Source of the DNA: Pseudomonas sp. GCEP-101
GTDB taxonomy: Bacteria > Pseudomonadota > Gammaproteobacteria > Pseudomonadales > Pseudomonadaceae
Assembly (NCBI RefSeq): GCF_025133575.1
Contig: NZ_CP104011.1
Coordinates: 1,364,001 to 1,428,000, forward strand
Length of the DNA: 64,000 nucleotides
Direction of reading: 5' to 3'
Under the pieces are notes generated by a model. The model saw only the letters and a list, made by a program, of their open reading frames with translations. It did no database searches and had not been told where the DNA came from. How positions within the stretch are numbered: the stretch's first letter is position 1; each line of letters starts with the position of its first letter. Both the position numbers and the translations under genes were made by a program. Below are positions 16,140 to 26,481 of the stretch, in pieces.

Positions 16140-17640
16140 CAGCCCAATCTTCATCCATTCGCTGTTTCGCTCAGGCAGTACATTTCTGTTCAGCGTATTC
16201 CGACGCACCGGCCATTACTGGTGCTATCAAGAGCCGGAGAACGAATGGTTGCTGGAATTGGACAGCAACCCGGATGCACTACTCGCTCTGACCTCGAACA
16301 ATGGCGGCAACATCCATCATCCCGACATCGGTAAGCCATACTTCTGGGAGTTCCACGAAGTTCGCGATGAACTGAAGGGCCTGTTCAAGGCGGAATTCTG
16401 TTTCGAGGAAATTTTTCTCCCGTCACTGTCTGTACAGCAGCGCACGTATTACCAGGCACTGATTAACGCCTCCAGAGCACGCACCGTCTTCCAGTTTTGC
16501 CGCAGCTTCGGCCAGCCTTTGGCATTTAAAGAGCAATTCGGAGGTATACATGTGCATCTCTGGCGCGAACCTCGCAGCCAGTGGTGGTCATTCAAGATCA
16601 ATGACTACTTTGACGCCGCGACTCAGTTGATCTATGGCGCTGCACAACTCCCGCCGGCGCTTCAAGCAGTCAAGGCAAGTTGCGGCATTGCCCTGTCTAC
16701 CAACGGAGACCTCGGCCACGACAGAGTGCTGGCGGAGCGAAGTCCGTTAAAGTGGCGTGATAATTACAAGGCATTTTTTGCTCTCTGGTTACACGCCCAA
16801 CTGACACTTGGCAACTGCGGTGATATCGACCTGAGTATCGATCACCTTACACATGACGACTCTTATCGAAATGCCAAATTAGAGGAGTTCGCCAAGCTGG
16901 GGATAGCTGATCTGGATCTTTCCGATTGCCGCTCCCCGCTGATACGGCTATCTGATGTCGAAGCGACGGATTTCCGTGAGATAGAACAACAAGTCGCGGA
17001 CATCTTCATCGCTAACGGGCAGCCCGCGCCAAGAATCGAAGAAGCGCTTGAGCGGATCAATTCTCTCCAGGCATTGGAGAAGAGCCCGTCGACCAGCGCT
17101 GCGGCCAATATTCGCTCTGTGGCTCTGCGGCTACTTGATCGCAACGCTGAAGCAGCGAGGGAAACCCTTTCCCTGCAGGACACGCTGCAGCGCCTGAGCA
17201 CCCACATCGGGAGCCAAGATCACGCGATAAAGCTGTTGAAAGAACACGAAGATGCCTCTCGTAAGCAGATTGCCGATCAAGATCACGCCATCAAATTGCT
17301 GAAAGAGCACGAAGAAGCAACCCGCAAACTGGTCGCCGATCAGGATGACGCTATCAAACGCCTGACTGCGCACAGCGACACGTCTCGCCAACAGATTGCC
17401 GATCAGGACCGCGCCATCAAGCTGCTGACCGAGCATGGTGAAACGTCTCGTCAGATAATCGCCGAATACGATGATGCTGTCTCCCGCCTGCGCAGCTACG
17501 TGGAAGATTTGGAGAGCGCATTAAATAAGGTCCAAGACCATGCCCGGAACCTGGACACAGCGCGGTTGGACGCACTCGCGAGAGTTGAATTACTAGAGAC
17601 CGAACTTGCCCGGTTCCGCACGGCAGAGCCAGACAACTGA
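16132..17640 (+). CDS. Sulfotransferase-like protein with 21-residue-repeat coiled coil (possible chain terminator/ruler)
   Basis: 502 residues using the ATG at 16132, which overlaps wzt; an upstream TTG would add seven residues. The N-terminus FIHSLFRSGSTFLFSVFRR fits the PAPS-binding 5'-phosphosulfate loop (R13-S14-G15-S16-T17). LWREPRSQWWSF near residue 143 resembles the 3'-phosphate region that follows in sulfotransferases. The fold is divergent, so another nucleotide-dependent role is possible. Residues 340-495 are helical. From Q362 there are four 21-residue repeats plus a weaker fifth (each starting QDxAIK, three heptads each), predicting a long coiled coil. The position after wzt with its C-terminal domain recalls WbdD of E. 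coli O9a, a capping enzyme with a coiled-coil ruler. The sulfation and ruler roles are inference. Confidence 0.65.
   Translation: MDNSPIFIHSLFRSGSTFLFSVFRRTGHYWCYQEPENEWLLELDSNPDALLALTSNNGGNIHHPDIGKPYFWEFHEVRDELKGLFKAEFCFEEIFLPSLSVQQRTYYQALINASRARTVFQFCRSFGQPLAFKEQFGGIHVHLWREPRSQWWSFKINDYFDAATQLIYGAAQLPPALQAVKASCGIALSTNGDLGHDRVLAERSPLKWRDNYKAFFALWLHAQLTLGNCGDIDLSIDHLTHDDSYRNAKLEEFAKLGIADLDLSDCRSPLIRLSDVEATDFREIEQQVADIFIANGQPAPRIEEALERINSLQALEKSPSTSAAANIRSVALRLLDRNAEAARETLSLQDTLQRLSTHIGSQDHAIKLLKEHEDASRKQIADQDHAIKLLKEHEEATRKLVADQDDAIKRLTAHSDTSRQQIADQDRAIKLLTEHGETSRQIIAEYDDAVSRLRSYVEDLESALNKVQDHARNLDTARLDALARVELLETELARFRTAEPDN
17215..17529 (+). repeat. 63-bp in-frame tandem repeats encoding coiled coil
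   Basis: Five consecutive 63-bp units encode 21-residue repeats: residues 362-382, 383-403, 404-424, 425-445, and a degenerate 446-466. Units one and two are nearly identical at protein level (QDHAIKLLKEHE shared); units three and four keep QD-x-AIK-x-L and SRQQIA/SRQIIA. Three exact heptads per unit mean that gain or loss of a unit preserves both frame and coiled-coil register. The units would mispair readily in replication. Confidence 0.9.
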
Positions 17641-17649
17641 TTCACATCC

Positions 17650-20600
17650 ATGGATAGCAGAATTAATCAGGACCGCACTTTGAACACGAATAGCATTTGG
17701 CTGGACATCACGACTTCCATGCAATGGCCCGGCGGTGTGGTGGGCATCGTTCGAGCGGAGCTAGAAGTTGCCGCCGCCCTGAACCGTCAGTTTCCCGAAC
17801 TGCGCTTCAGCATGTTCAGCAACGGAAGCTTCGTCGAGATCGACAAGAAAGAGCTGGCTTGGTTACACGGCAATCAGAACGTCGCCGAAAAATATTTGGA
17901 AACGCGCAACAAGAAGGGACAGCAACTCGCCAGACTTGAAGCGGCGGAACAAAACACCAAGGTAGACACCTATCTGGCGAATCTGCAAGCAGAGACCCCC
18001 AGTCGATCTCTTCGACTCGAGCGTGCAATGCTACTGAGCGCCAGTGCTCTGCCGTACCGTTATCAGCCGGCAGGCCTTGCATTGAGCTGGTTGCCACGAA
18101 AGGCCCTGGGGGTAGCCATCCGGACAAACCGATGGCTCCGCAATCTGCTGCCCAACGCTCCTGCGCAGCCTACTGCTGGTGGCGCTCCCGCGCAGATTGG
18201 CATGCCACCTCTGAGCTATCCGTACAAGAGCGGCGACCTCGTGGTCTGTCTGGGCTGGTTAGACAGCGGCAAGGAACGTTTCTACACACAGGTGAAAGAA
18301 CGCGAACCGGGCGTGGCATTGGCTTACATGTGCTACGACACTATCCTGCTAGGCGAATCGACTCATCATCTCTATCGACCGCAGGAAGAAGAAAGCTTCC
18401 GCACCTACTTCAAGTGGATTTCCGAGAATTGCGATTTCATTCTGTATGGTGGTCGCAGCCCGCAGCGTGATGGTGAGTACTACCAGAAGAAGTTCGGCTG
18501 GCCGACTCCCCCGAGCATCGCTATCCCCTATGGAGGAACGGACCTCACGAAAAGGTCCGGTGACGGTGATGACCAACTGCTCCTGAAGAGTATTGGCATC
18601 GAAGGCCCGTTCGTGCTCACAGTCGGCACAGTCGAGGTTCGCAAGAACCATGACACTTTGTACAAGGCCTACGTATCCCTCATTGAGCGAGGCGCGAAGA
18701 ACCTGCCCACCATGGTATTTGCAGGGAAGCCGGGCTGGCGCACCGGTGATTTGATCGACACCATCAAGCGCGATCCGAGAGTGGCAGGAAAACTCTTAGT
18801 GCTTTCTCCTACCGACGCCGAATTGGATGCGCTCTACCGCAACTGCCTGTTTACCATGTTGCCTAGCTTTTATGAGGGCTGGAGCCTCCCTATGCCGGAA
18901 GGTCTCAGCTACGGAAAGCTTTGCCTGGCGTCCGACGTGGAGCCGTTGCGGGAGATTGGTGGCCAGTTCCCCGATTACATCCATCCGCTGGACGTCATGG
19001 GGTGGGCCGATCGCATCGAGTTCTACAGCAACAATCCCGAAGCCTTGCGCAAGAAAGAAGAAATCATTCGCGACAACTGGCAAGGCACTTCCTGGGAAAA
19101 GTGCGGCAGTGATGTTCTCGACGCCATCCTGAGCTTCGCCGCTATTGCACAATCCGGAAGAAAAACCGGGCGACTGTGGGTTGATCTGACACTGTCCTAT
19201 GCCGTGTGGCGTGGCGGCGTGACCGGCATCATCCGCTCCGAACTGATCCTTGCACATCATCTGGAAAGATTGGTTCCGGGCGTACGCTTCTTTGCGTTCC
19301 ACGAAGGCCAATACTTCGAAATTCCCAGAGATCGCTTGCTCTGGCTGTTCGGCGACTCTGACGTGAGCACTTCCTATGCACACTTCCAGAAGTTCTGGGG
19401 CGAAAAAGAAGCTACTGGGGAAGGGCATCGCATCCCCAATTATCATACAAGCCCGGGCGACAGCACCCCCGCTCCGATTCTGCAGCCGCACATTCCGGCT
19501 CTGGAACACGTAGCATCACCGGCAATTACTAGCCGCGCCCGTCTGAAGATCGCTGCAGCCTATATAATCAGCGTATTGCCAATGCCTTTGCGAGAAATGG
19601 CGATCCGGTATGCCAAGCGTAGCGGGAACATTCCGGCACACGCGCTCACTGCCGAAGAGTACAAGCGCAATCAGGAAGCCAGCCCTGCTCAGGGCGATAT
19701 TCGCGCCGACATCCTCCCATTGTTGGAAGGGCCCGCGCAGAAGTTGCCATTTGACCGCGATGACATGGTGTTCTCTGCCGGTATTAATTGGGATCCCAAA
19801 CCTCTGGCCGAGATTATCAAGGCCAAGCGCCAATCGCCCTTCCATTTCGCTCAGATCATCTATGATCTGACGCCACTTAATACCCCGCATTTGCACGCCA
19901 AGGAAGCCTACGACTGGTATCAGAAGTTCTTCTACCTAGCAGGTCTCGCCAGCGACAAGATTATCTATGGTGGCGAAACCGCAATGCTCGACGGGCAGAA
20001 GTGGCAGAAGGACCACGGTTGGACAGTCGTTGAGGGCCTGCCCATCAAGTTCGGCTCGGATATCGCCCCACACACAGATCATTCCCGCGACCAGCAATTG
20101 CTGCAGGAGATGGGCGTCACCGGTCCCTTCGTCCTCAGCGTGGGCACACTGGAAATCCGTAAGAATCATGAAACGCTCTACAAGGCGTACCTCAAATTGC
20201 TGGAAGACGGCACTGAAGATCTACCGCAGATGGTCTTCGTCGGCGGACCAGGCTGGAAAGCTCAGGATCTCTTCGAAGTGATCATGCGGGACGAGCGCGT
20301 CAAAGGCCGTATTTTGATCCTGCGTACCACCGATCAGCAGTTGGATGTCCTGTATCGTCACTGCCAGTTTACTCTTCTGTCCAGCCTTTACGAAGGTTGG
20401 AGCCTGACGCTCCCCGAAAGTCTTGGCTATGGGAAGTTCTGCCTGACCTCGGACGTTCCACCGCTGCGGGAAACCGGGCGCGATCTGGTCGAATACATCC
20501 ATCCATGGGATGTGGTCCGCTGGGCGGAGCGCATCGCTTTCTATTCCAACAGCCCCGACGAACTGAAGCAGCGTGAACAGCGCATCCAGCAGGAATGGCA

Positions 20601-20685
20601 CACCATCACCTGGAAAGAGTGCGCCACTAACCTCACTGGCTATTTCAAGCAGATAGTCCAAAGCAAATCGGAGGATAAAGCATGA
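17650..20685 (+). CDS. Tandem-duplicated GT4-type glycosyltransferase
   Basis: 1011 residues made of two homologous halves offset by about 506 residues. Half one has LDITTSMQWPGGVVGIVRAE (from about 18), VGTVEVRKNH (about 325) and FYEGWSLPMPE (about 407). Half two has VDLTLSYAVWRGGVTGIIRSE (from about 511), VGTLEIRKNH (about 831) and LYEGWSLTLPE (about 913). EGWSL..PE is the nucleotide-sugar-binding E-x7-E motif of GT-B family 4 enzymes. Both halves keep both glutamates, so both may be active, perhaps making two different linkages of the repeat unit. It starts 9 nt after the sulfotransferase gene and overlaps rmd by 4 bp. GDP-rhamnose or GDP-mannose is the likely donor given the neighbours. 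Confidence 0.85.
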   Translation: MDSRINQDRTLNTNSIWLDITTSMQWPGGVVGIVRAELEVAAALNRQFPELRFSMFSNGSFVEIDKKELAWLHGNQNVAEKYLETRNKKGQQLARLEAAEQNTKVDTYLANLQAETPSRSLRLERAMLLSASALPYRYQPAGLALSWLPRKALGVAIRTNRWLRNLLPNAPAQPTAGGAPAQIGMPPLSYPYKSGDLVVCLGWLDSGKERFYTQVKEREPGVALAYMCYDTILLGESTHHLYRPQEEESFRTYFKWISENCDFILYGGRSPQRDGEYYQKKFGWPTPPSIAIPYGGTDLTKRSGDGDDQLLLKSIGIEGPFVLTVGTVEVRKNHDTLYKAYVSLIERGAKNLPTMVFAGKPGWRTGDLIDTIKRDPRVAGKLLVLSPTDAELDALYRNCLFTMLPSFYEGWSLPMPEGLSYGKLCLASDVEPLREIGGQFPDYIHPLDVMGWADRIEFYSNNPEALRKKEEIIRDNWQGTSWEKCGSDVLDAILSFAAIAQSGRKTGRLWVDLTLSYAVWRGGVTGIIRSELILAHHLERLVPGVRFFAFHEGQYFEIPRDRLLWLFGDSDVSTSYAHFQKFWGEKEATGEGHRIPNYHTSPGDSTPAPILQPHIPALEHVASPAITSRARLKIAAAYIISVLPMPLREMAIRYAKRSGNIPAHALTAEEYKRNQEASPAQGDIRADILPLLEGPAQKLPFDRDDMVFSAGINWDPKPLAEIIKAKRQSPFHFAQIIYDLTPLNTPHLHAKEAYDWYQKFFYLAGLASDKIIYGGETAMLDGQKWQKDHGWTVVEGLPIKFGSDIAPHTDHSRDQQLLQEMGVTGPFVLSVGTLEIRKNHETLYKAYLKLLEDGTEDLPQMVFVGGPGWKAQDLFEVIMRDERVKGRILILRTTDQQLDVLYRHCQFTLLSSLYEGWSLTLPESLGYGKFCLTSDVPPLRETGRDLVEYIHPWDVVRWAERIAFYSNSPDELKQREQRIQQEWHTITWKECATNLTGYFKQIVQSKSEDKA

Positions 20686-21587
20686 AAGGCTCCCGCGTTC
20701 TCGTCACCGGCGGCAGTGGCTTCATAGGCCATTATCTGATTAATGAGCTAAAAGACCGCGGTGCGACCGTGCTCGGTACCTCGATGGGCACCAAGACTAA
20801 TGATCTGGTGCCAATTTCGCTATCGGACAAGGATACGCTGACTCGTACCATTGAGGAGTTCGCTCCCGACTGGATCGTCCATCTCGCGGCCATTGCCCTT
20901 GTCACCCACGGAGATATTCAGCAGATCTATGGCGTTAACGTCCTGGGGTCGGAAAATCTCTTCGAAGCAGTACTTGCTGCCAACATCAAACGCCCGACAA
21001 TGCTGCTAGCCAGTACGGCTGGGGTATACGGCAACCAGAACGTGGAGTTTCTTTCCGAAGACCTGGCGTACAACCCATCCAACCATTATTCATACAGCAA
21101 GATGGTCATGGAGATGCTGGCAAAGCAGTACTCCGACGAGCTGAAAATTCACATCGTCCGTCCCTTCAACATCATTGGTTCTGGGCAGGCGGAATCCTTC
21201 CTGATCCCCAAAATCGTCCGCCACTTCGTCGACCGAGCCCCCGAACTGAAACTGGGCAATATCAACTCGGTACGTGACTATGTCGATGTCCATCGTTGTG
21301 CCTGGATAGTTGCAGAGCTAATGGCGAGAAACCACCAGGACCCGTTCACGGTGAACTTGTGCTCCGGCCGCGGCTGGACTGGCTATGACGTGCTGGACTG
21401 CCTGACGGAAATCAGCGGCTATCGACCGAACATCGAGGTCTCCGACAAGTTCGTACGCAAGAATGAAGTTTGGCGCTTGGTAGGTGACCATCGCAGGCTG
21501 CACGAGCTCCTCCAAGCAAATCCCAAGCTGCCGGATCTCAGACAAATCCTGGAATCAATGTACAACGACCTTAAGCGGGATACTTAA
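20682..21587 (+). CDS. rmd: GDP-6-deoxy-D-lyxo-4-hexulose reductase (GDP-D-rhamnose synthase)
   Basis: Short-chain dehydrogenase of 301 residues. The NAD(P)-binding loop is VTGGSGFIGHYL (8-19), and the catalytic Ser...Tyr-x3-Lys is seen as LASTAGVYGN and YSYSKMVME. It reduces the product of Gmd to GDP-D-rhamnose. Rmd is called over other SDR epimerases because gmd and manC are neighbours and because the length matches Rmd of P. aeruginosa A-band synthesis. It overlaps the upstream glycosyltransferase by 4 bp. Confidence 0.82.
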   Translation: MKGSRVLVTGGSGFIGHYLINELKDRGATVLGTSMGTKTNDLVPISLSDKDTLTRTIEEFAPDWIVHLAAIALVTHGDIQQIYGVNVLGSENLFEAVLAANIKRPTMLLASTAGVYGNQNVEFLSEDLAYNPSNHYSYSKMVMEMLAKQYSDELKIHIVRPFNIIGSGQAESFLIPKIVRHFVDRAPELKLGNINSVRDYVDVHRCAWIVAELMARNHQDPFTVNLCSGRGWTGYDVLDCLTEISGYRPNIEVSDKFVRKNEVWRLVGDHRRLHELLQANPKLPDLRQILESMYNDLKRDT

Positions 21588-21589
21588 GA

Positions 21590-22890
<1,301 letters not shown>

Positions 22891-22903
22891 AACGACCCGT
22901 CGG

Positions 22904-22924
22904 GGCGCGCCCTCAAGGCGCGCC
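22904..22924 (+). other. Hairpin after gmd
   Basis: GGCGCGCC (22904-22911), loop CTCAA, GGCGCGCC (22917-22924), followed by TTCGAT rather than a T-run. It may slow or partly terminate transcription before the next glycosyltransferase, or protect the 3' end of a processed mRNA. Confidence 0.45.
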
Positions 22925-22962
22925 TTCGATACCCCCTCCGTAATCTCAACCAGGAGCCCCGC

Positions 22963-24117
22963 ATGCGCGTTGGTCTGGGAGTCACTGTCTGGGCCAAAGG
23001 CTGTACTGCTGGTCATCTCGATGGAATCGGCGTATATACCCGAGCCCTTTGGCATGCATTAAACAACAAGGCGCAACAAGCGGATGCGGGCTTTTCATTA
23101 CACCCGTTCGCATTCGGCAGCTCATTGCCCCTATTGGACTGCGGCCCGCCGTACCGTCTGGGTGAAAGATTTTCCGTGCACGCCCTTCGCAGTACCCTTC
23201 TGGGCGCGCAGGGAAAGCTGTCAAAAAATGTCGCAAAGCAGATTGATTTATTTCATGCCACCGATCACCACATACCCCGCCTGAAGGCGACACCCGTGGT
23301 CGCCAACGTGATGGATCTGATCCCAATTCTCCATCCCGAATGGGCAGCTGCCAATTTACGGTCATTGAAGAATTGGCTGTTCACGCGCACGGTGCGCAGT
23401 GCAGACCACATCATCACCATCTCCGAATACAGCAAGCGCGATCTGATTGACCACCTGGGCATCGCTCCGGAGTGCATCTCGGTGACGCCTTTGGGTGTTT
23501 CACCAGAATACTTCGAGAGAATACCGCAACCCTCGGTTGACCGAGTGCTGTCCGAACTTGGACTTCAGCCTGGATTTTTTCTTTTTGTCGGCACTCTGCA
23601 ACCACGCAAGAATCTGACTCGTGTACTACAGGCGCATAAGTCCCTTCCCGCTGCCACGCGTCGTCAGCACCCGCTCGTCATTGTCGGGCGCACCGGATGG
23701 AAAGCTGACAAGTTGCTCACCGAGTTAGACGCCCTAGAACTGCGGAATGAAGGCAGGCGCTTTGAATACCTCTCTGGGGAGATGGTGCGAGCTTTGCTGC
23801 AGAGCGCTTCTGCATTGGTTTTTCCTTCACTCTATGAAGGATTCGGACTACCTGTTGTCGAAGCCTTCGCCGCCCGCTGTCCAGTCATCACCTCTAATAC
23901 GACCTCGCTACCGGAGGTAGCCGGAGACGCAGCACTGCTCGTCGACCCTTTACAGGCCGACTCAATAGCGGCAGCGATGCAAGAAATTCTGGAACAACCG
24001 AAAAGTACGGCGCAGCGCATCGAGCGCGGCCAGGAGCGGGCCCTTCGTTATTCTTGGGACGCTTGCGCCGAAAGCACACTGGATGTCTATCGGCACATCA
24101 GCGGCCGCCGCACCTGA
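22963..24117 (+). CDS. GT4 family glycosyltransferase (WbpY-like)
   Basis: GT-B enzyme of 384 residues. LDGIGVYTRALWHAL near the N-terminus, then TISEYSKRDLI (about 150), VGTLQPRKNLTRVLQA (about 211) and SLYEGFGLPVVEAFA (E-x7-E, about 290) are typical of family 4 mannosyl/rhamnosyltransferases. By context it resembles WbpY, which adds GDP-D-rhamnose units to the A-band chain; that equivalence is not proven. RBS-like AGGAG lies 9 nt before the ATG. GC is lower than in the backbone. Confidence 0.85.
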   Translation: MRVGLGVTVWAKGCTAGHLDGIGVYTRALWHALNNKAQQADAGFSLHPFAFGSSLPLLDCGPPYRLGERFSVHALRSTLLGAQGKLSKNVAKQIDLFHATDHHIPRLKATPVVANVMDLIPILHPEWAAANLRSLKNWLFTRTVRSADHIITISEYSKRDLIDHLGIAPECISVTPLGVSPEYFERIPQPSVDRVLSELGLQPGFFLFVGTLQPRKNLTRVLQAHKSLPAATRRQHPLVIVGRTGWKADKLLTELDALELRNEGRRFEYLSGEMVRALLQSASALVFPSLYEGFGLPVVEAFAARCPVITSNTTSLPEVAGDAALLVDPLQADSIAAAMQEILEQPKSTAQRIERGQERALRYSWDACAESTLDVYRHISGRRT

Positions 24118-24204
24118 CCGGTACAAGCACCGGCGGAGCTTTTCCCGCACCTTTCCTTCGTCCGATCCGCCGCTAAGCTGAATGATGCCCTCGCGAGACC
24201 AACA

Positions 24205-25347
24205 ATGGCGAACAAACGAATCCTGCTAGTCAACAAGTACTACGCCCCCTCCACCGGAGGGATCGAGACAGCCGTCAAGCAGTACGCCCACTGGTACCAG
24301 GATAATGACCACGATGTGACCGTACTTTGCTGCGCTAACTCGCGTAGCCTGCGCAGCCATCTGGAGTATATCGACGGTATCCGTGTCCTCCGCGCAGCGT
24401 CTATGGGGAATCTCTGGTCAGTCCCTTTAAGTTTCGCTTTCTTCTGGCATTTCCTGCGGCTGGCCCGCCACGCCGATATCACCCACATCAACCTGCAGTT
24501 TCCATCGGCAAGCCTCGCCCTACTGCTTACGCACTGGCTAATGCGAGGCAAGACGGTGGTCAGTTATCACTGTGACGTCTATCGCCAACGCTACCTCAAG
24601 CGACTGACATATCTGTTTGATCGTTTCGCCGTGCGTAAGGCTGACCTCGCTATAACCGGTAGCCCGGCGTTACGAGAGCACTCAGAAGTGCTGCGCAATA
24701 TCGACCGGGAGATTCCGGCAGTGCCTTACACCATCAACCTGCCGTATGTGGAGGATTGCCTGACGCAGGCGCCTACACAAACTCTTCCTGAGCACTTCCT
24801 CCAAGACGGGTATTGTGTTTTCTTCGGTCGTCTCGTGAGCTACAAGGGTACCGAGCCGCTGGAGGCTGCATTTCGCCTACTCATGCAACGTGGCGAGCAC
24901 ATCAATCTGGCAGTCTTTGGAATCGGGCCAGAAGAACAACGGTTCTGGAAGCTCGCAGAAGAGTTTCCGCAGCATGTTCATTTCATCAACGCGTTCGTCA
25001 GCGACATCGACAAATACCATCTGATTCATAATGCGAGAATGTTCCTGTTTCCGTCGGTGTATTACTCCGAGGCTTTTGGCATCGCCCAGCTAGACGCCAT
25101 GGCCTGCGGCAAGCCGATCGTCAATTGCCGGCTGCAGACCGGCGTGAATTGGGTAGCCCCCGAAGACGAGGCAGCGGTTACGGTACAACCGGGCGAAGCC
25201 GACAAGCTCGCCGAGGCGATTCTCGCTCTGCATAATGATCCCGCACGGCTCGCCACGCTCGGCCAAGGCGGACAACAACGCTGCAGGACAGTTTTCTCCG
25301 AAGAGACAGTCCGCATCCGCTTCCTGGAGCTGATACGCCAACTGTGA
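24205..25347 (+). CDS. GT4 family glycosyltransferase (WbpZ-like)
   Basis: GT-B enzyme of 380 residues. The opening VNKYYAPSTGGIETAVKQYA is the family 4 N-terminal glycine-rich loop. Later come FFGRLVSYKGTEPL (about 209) and SVYYSEAFGIAQLDAMACG (about 287) with the donor-binding glutamates. The overall pattern resembles WbpZ, proposed to add the first GDP-linked rhamnose or mannose onto the lipid-linked primer. An 87-bp gap separates it from the previous gene. The following 158-bp gap holds no gene and contains a possible -10 (TATAAG, 25465-25470). Confidence 0.84.
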   Translation: MANKRILLVNKYYAPSTGGIETAVKQYAHWYQDNDHDVTVLCCANSRSLRSHLEYIDGIRVLRAASMGNLWSVPLSFAFFWHFLRLARHADITHINLQFPSASLALLLTHWLMRGKTVVSYHCDVYRQRYLKRLTYLFDRFAVRKADLAITGSPALREHSEVLRNIDREIPAVPYTINLPYVEDCLTQAPTQTLPEHFLQDGYCVFFGRLVSYKGTEPLEAAFRLLMQRGEHINLAVFGIGPEEQRFWKLAEEFPQHVHFINAFVSDIDKYHLIHNARMFLFPSVYYSEAFGIAQLDAMACGKPIVNCRLQTGVNWVAPEDEAAVTVQPGEADKLAEAILALHNDPARLATLGQGGQQRCRTVFSEETVRIRFLELIRQL

Positions 25348-25505
25348 TCGCCGAGTGGACGCAATCACCTATTGCAGAGCTCTAGGCCTTGGGGCAAAAA
25401 CTGACTAACCAGTCATCCGCCAGCGGGGTTGCCCGGCCGCAACCCAGACACTTATCCTGCGTCATATAAGCAAAAAATAACTAATAAGAAGCAGGGGATG
25501 CCGCT

Positions 25506-26477
25506 TTGGAAAGACAGCATTCAGCGCTTGCCGTGTCTTGCACCAGTCCCGACTGCCCAGCCAAGGTCGCCATTCTGTTGTCGACCTACAACGGCGCTGC
25601 CTACCTTCGCGAGCAGTTGGAATCGTTGATCGCGCAGACGTGCCAAGACTGGGTGATCCATGCGTCAGACGACGGTTCCAGCGATGACACACTAGGAATC
25701 CTCCGTGAATATCAGCGCCGCCTTGGCCCTGCTCGCCTGCTGATCCATGCAGGACCTCGCCAAGGATTTGCCGCCAACTTCCTTTCCTCGATCCGACGCA
25801 CCCAGGGGCAGGCCGATTACTTCGCGTTCTGCGACCAAGATGATCTGTGGCAGCCTGACAAACTCGCGCGCGGCCTGGCTTGGGCAGCTTCGCATCCGGC
25901 GGACCTTCCCCTTCTCTATTGCTCGCGTACGCGTCTGATCGACGCTGACGGCCTGGGCATCGGCTTCTCGCCGCTGTTCCGCCGGGCCCCCAGCTTCGCC
26001 AATGCCCTGGTGCAGAGCATTGCCGGCGGCAACACCATGCTGTTCAACGCCGCGACCGCACGGTTGCTGAGCCTGACGCCGGACCATGTGCCGATCATTT
26101 CCCACGATTGGTGGACATACATCATCGTGACTGGATGCGGCGGCCGCGTGAATTACGATGCACATCCGGCGATCGACTACCGCCAACACGGCAACAACCT
26201 GATAGGCTCGAACTCGAGTGTCAGGGACCGACTCGTTCGGCTCCACCGCATGCTCAAAGGAACGTTCCGACACTGGAACGACGTGAATCTGGAGGCCGTT
26301 TCCCATTTCAGGCAGCACCTGACCTACGAAAACCAGCAGATCCTCGAGTTGTTCGGCAGTGCGCGCCGCGCGCCGCTGTATCGCAAGCTGTCGCTGATCA
26401 GCCAGTCAGGCGTTTACCGACAAACGCTTCCCGGCAACCTCGGACTGGTTGCCGCATCGCTCATGCAGAGGCTGTGA
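25506..26477 (+). CDS. GT2 family glycosyltransferase (probable rhamnosyltransferase)
   Basis: GT-A enzyme of 323 residues. AILLSTYNGAAYLREQLESL and the DDGSSDDT motif (about 57-64) bind the nucleotide, CDQDD (about 110-114) is the metal-binding DxD region, and SHDWW (about 198) is typical of the dTDP-rhamnose transferases. It probably uses dTDP-L-rhamnose made by the next four genes. The start is a TTG at 25506 with AGGGG about 8 nt upstream. An ATG at 25498 is in another frame. It ends 4 nt before rmlB. Confidence 0.82.
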   Translation: MERQHSALAVSCTSPDCPAKVAILLSTYNGAAYLREQLESLIAQTCQDWVIHASDDGSSDDTLGILREYQRRLGPARLLIHAGPRQGFAANFLSSIRRTQGQADYFAFCDQDDLWQPDKLARGLAWAASHPADLPLLYCSRTRLIDADGLGIGFSPLFRRAPSFANALVQSIAGGNTMLFNAATARLLSLTPDHVPIISHDWWTYIIVTGCGGRVNYDAHPAIDYRQHGNNLIGSNSSVRDRLVRLHRMLKGTFRHWNDVNLEAVSHFRQHLTYENQQILELFGSARRAPLYRKLSLISQSGVYRQTLPGNLGLVAASLMQRL

Positions 26478-26481
26478 CTCA

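Noticed and set aside
17215..17529. CRISPR-like regular repeats
   Set aside because: Directly adjoining 63-bp units without spacers, in frame within a gene and encoding heptads.
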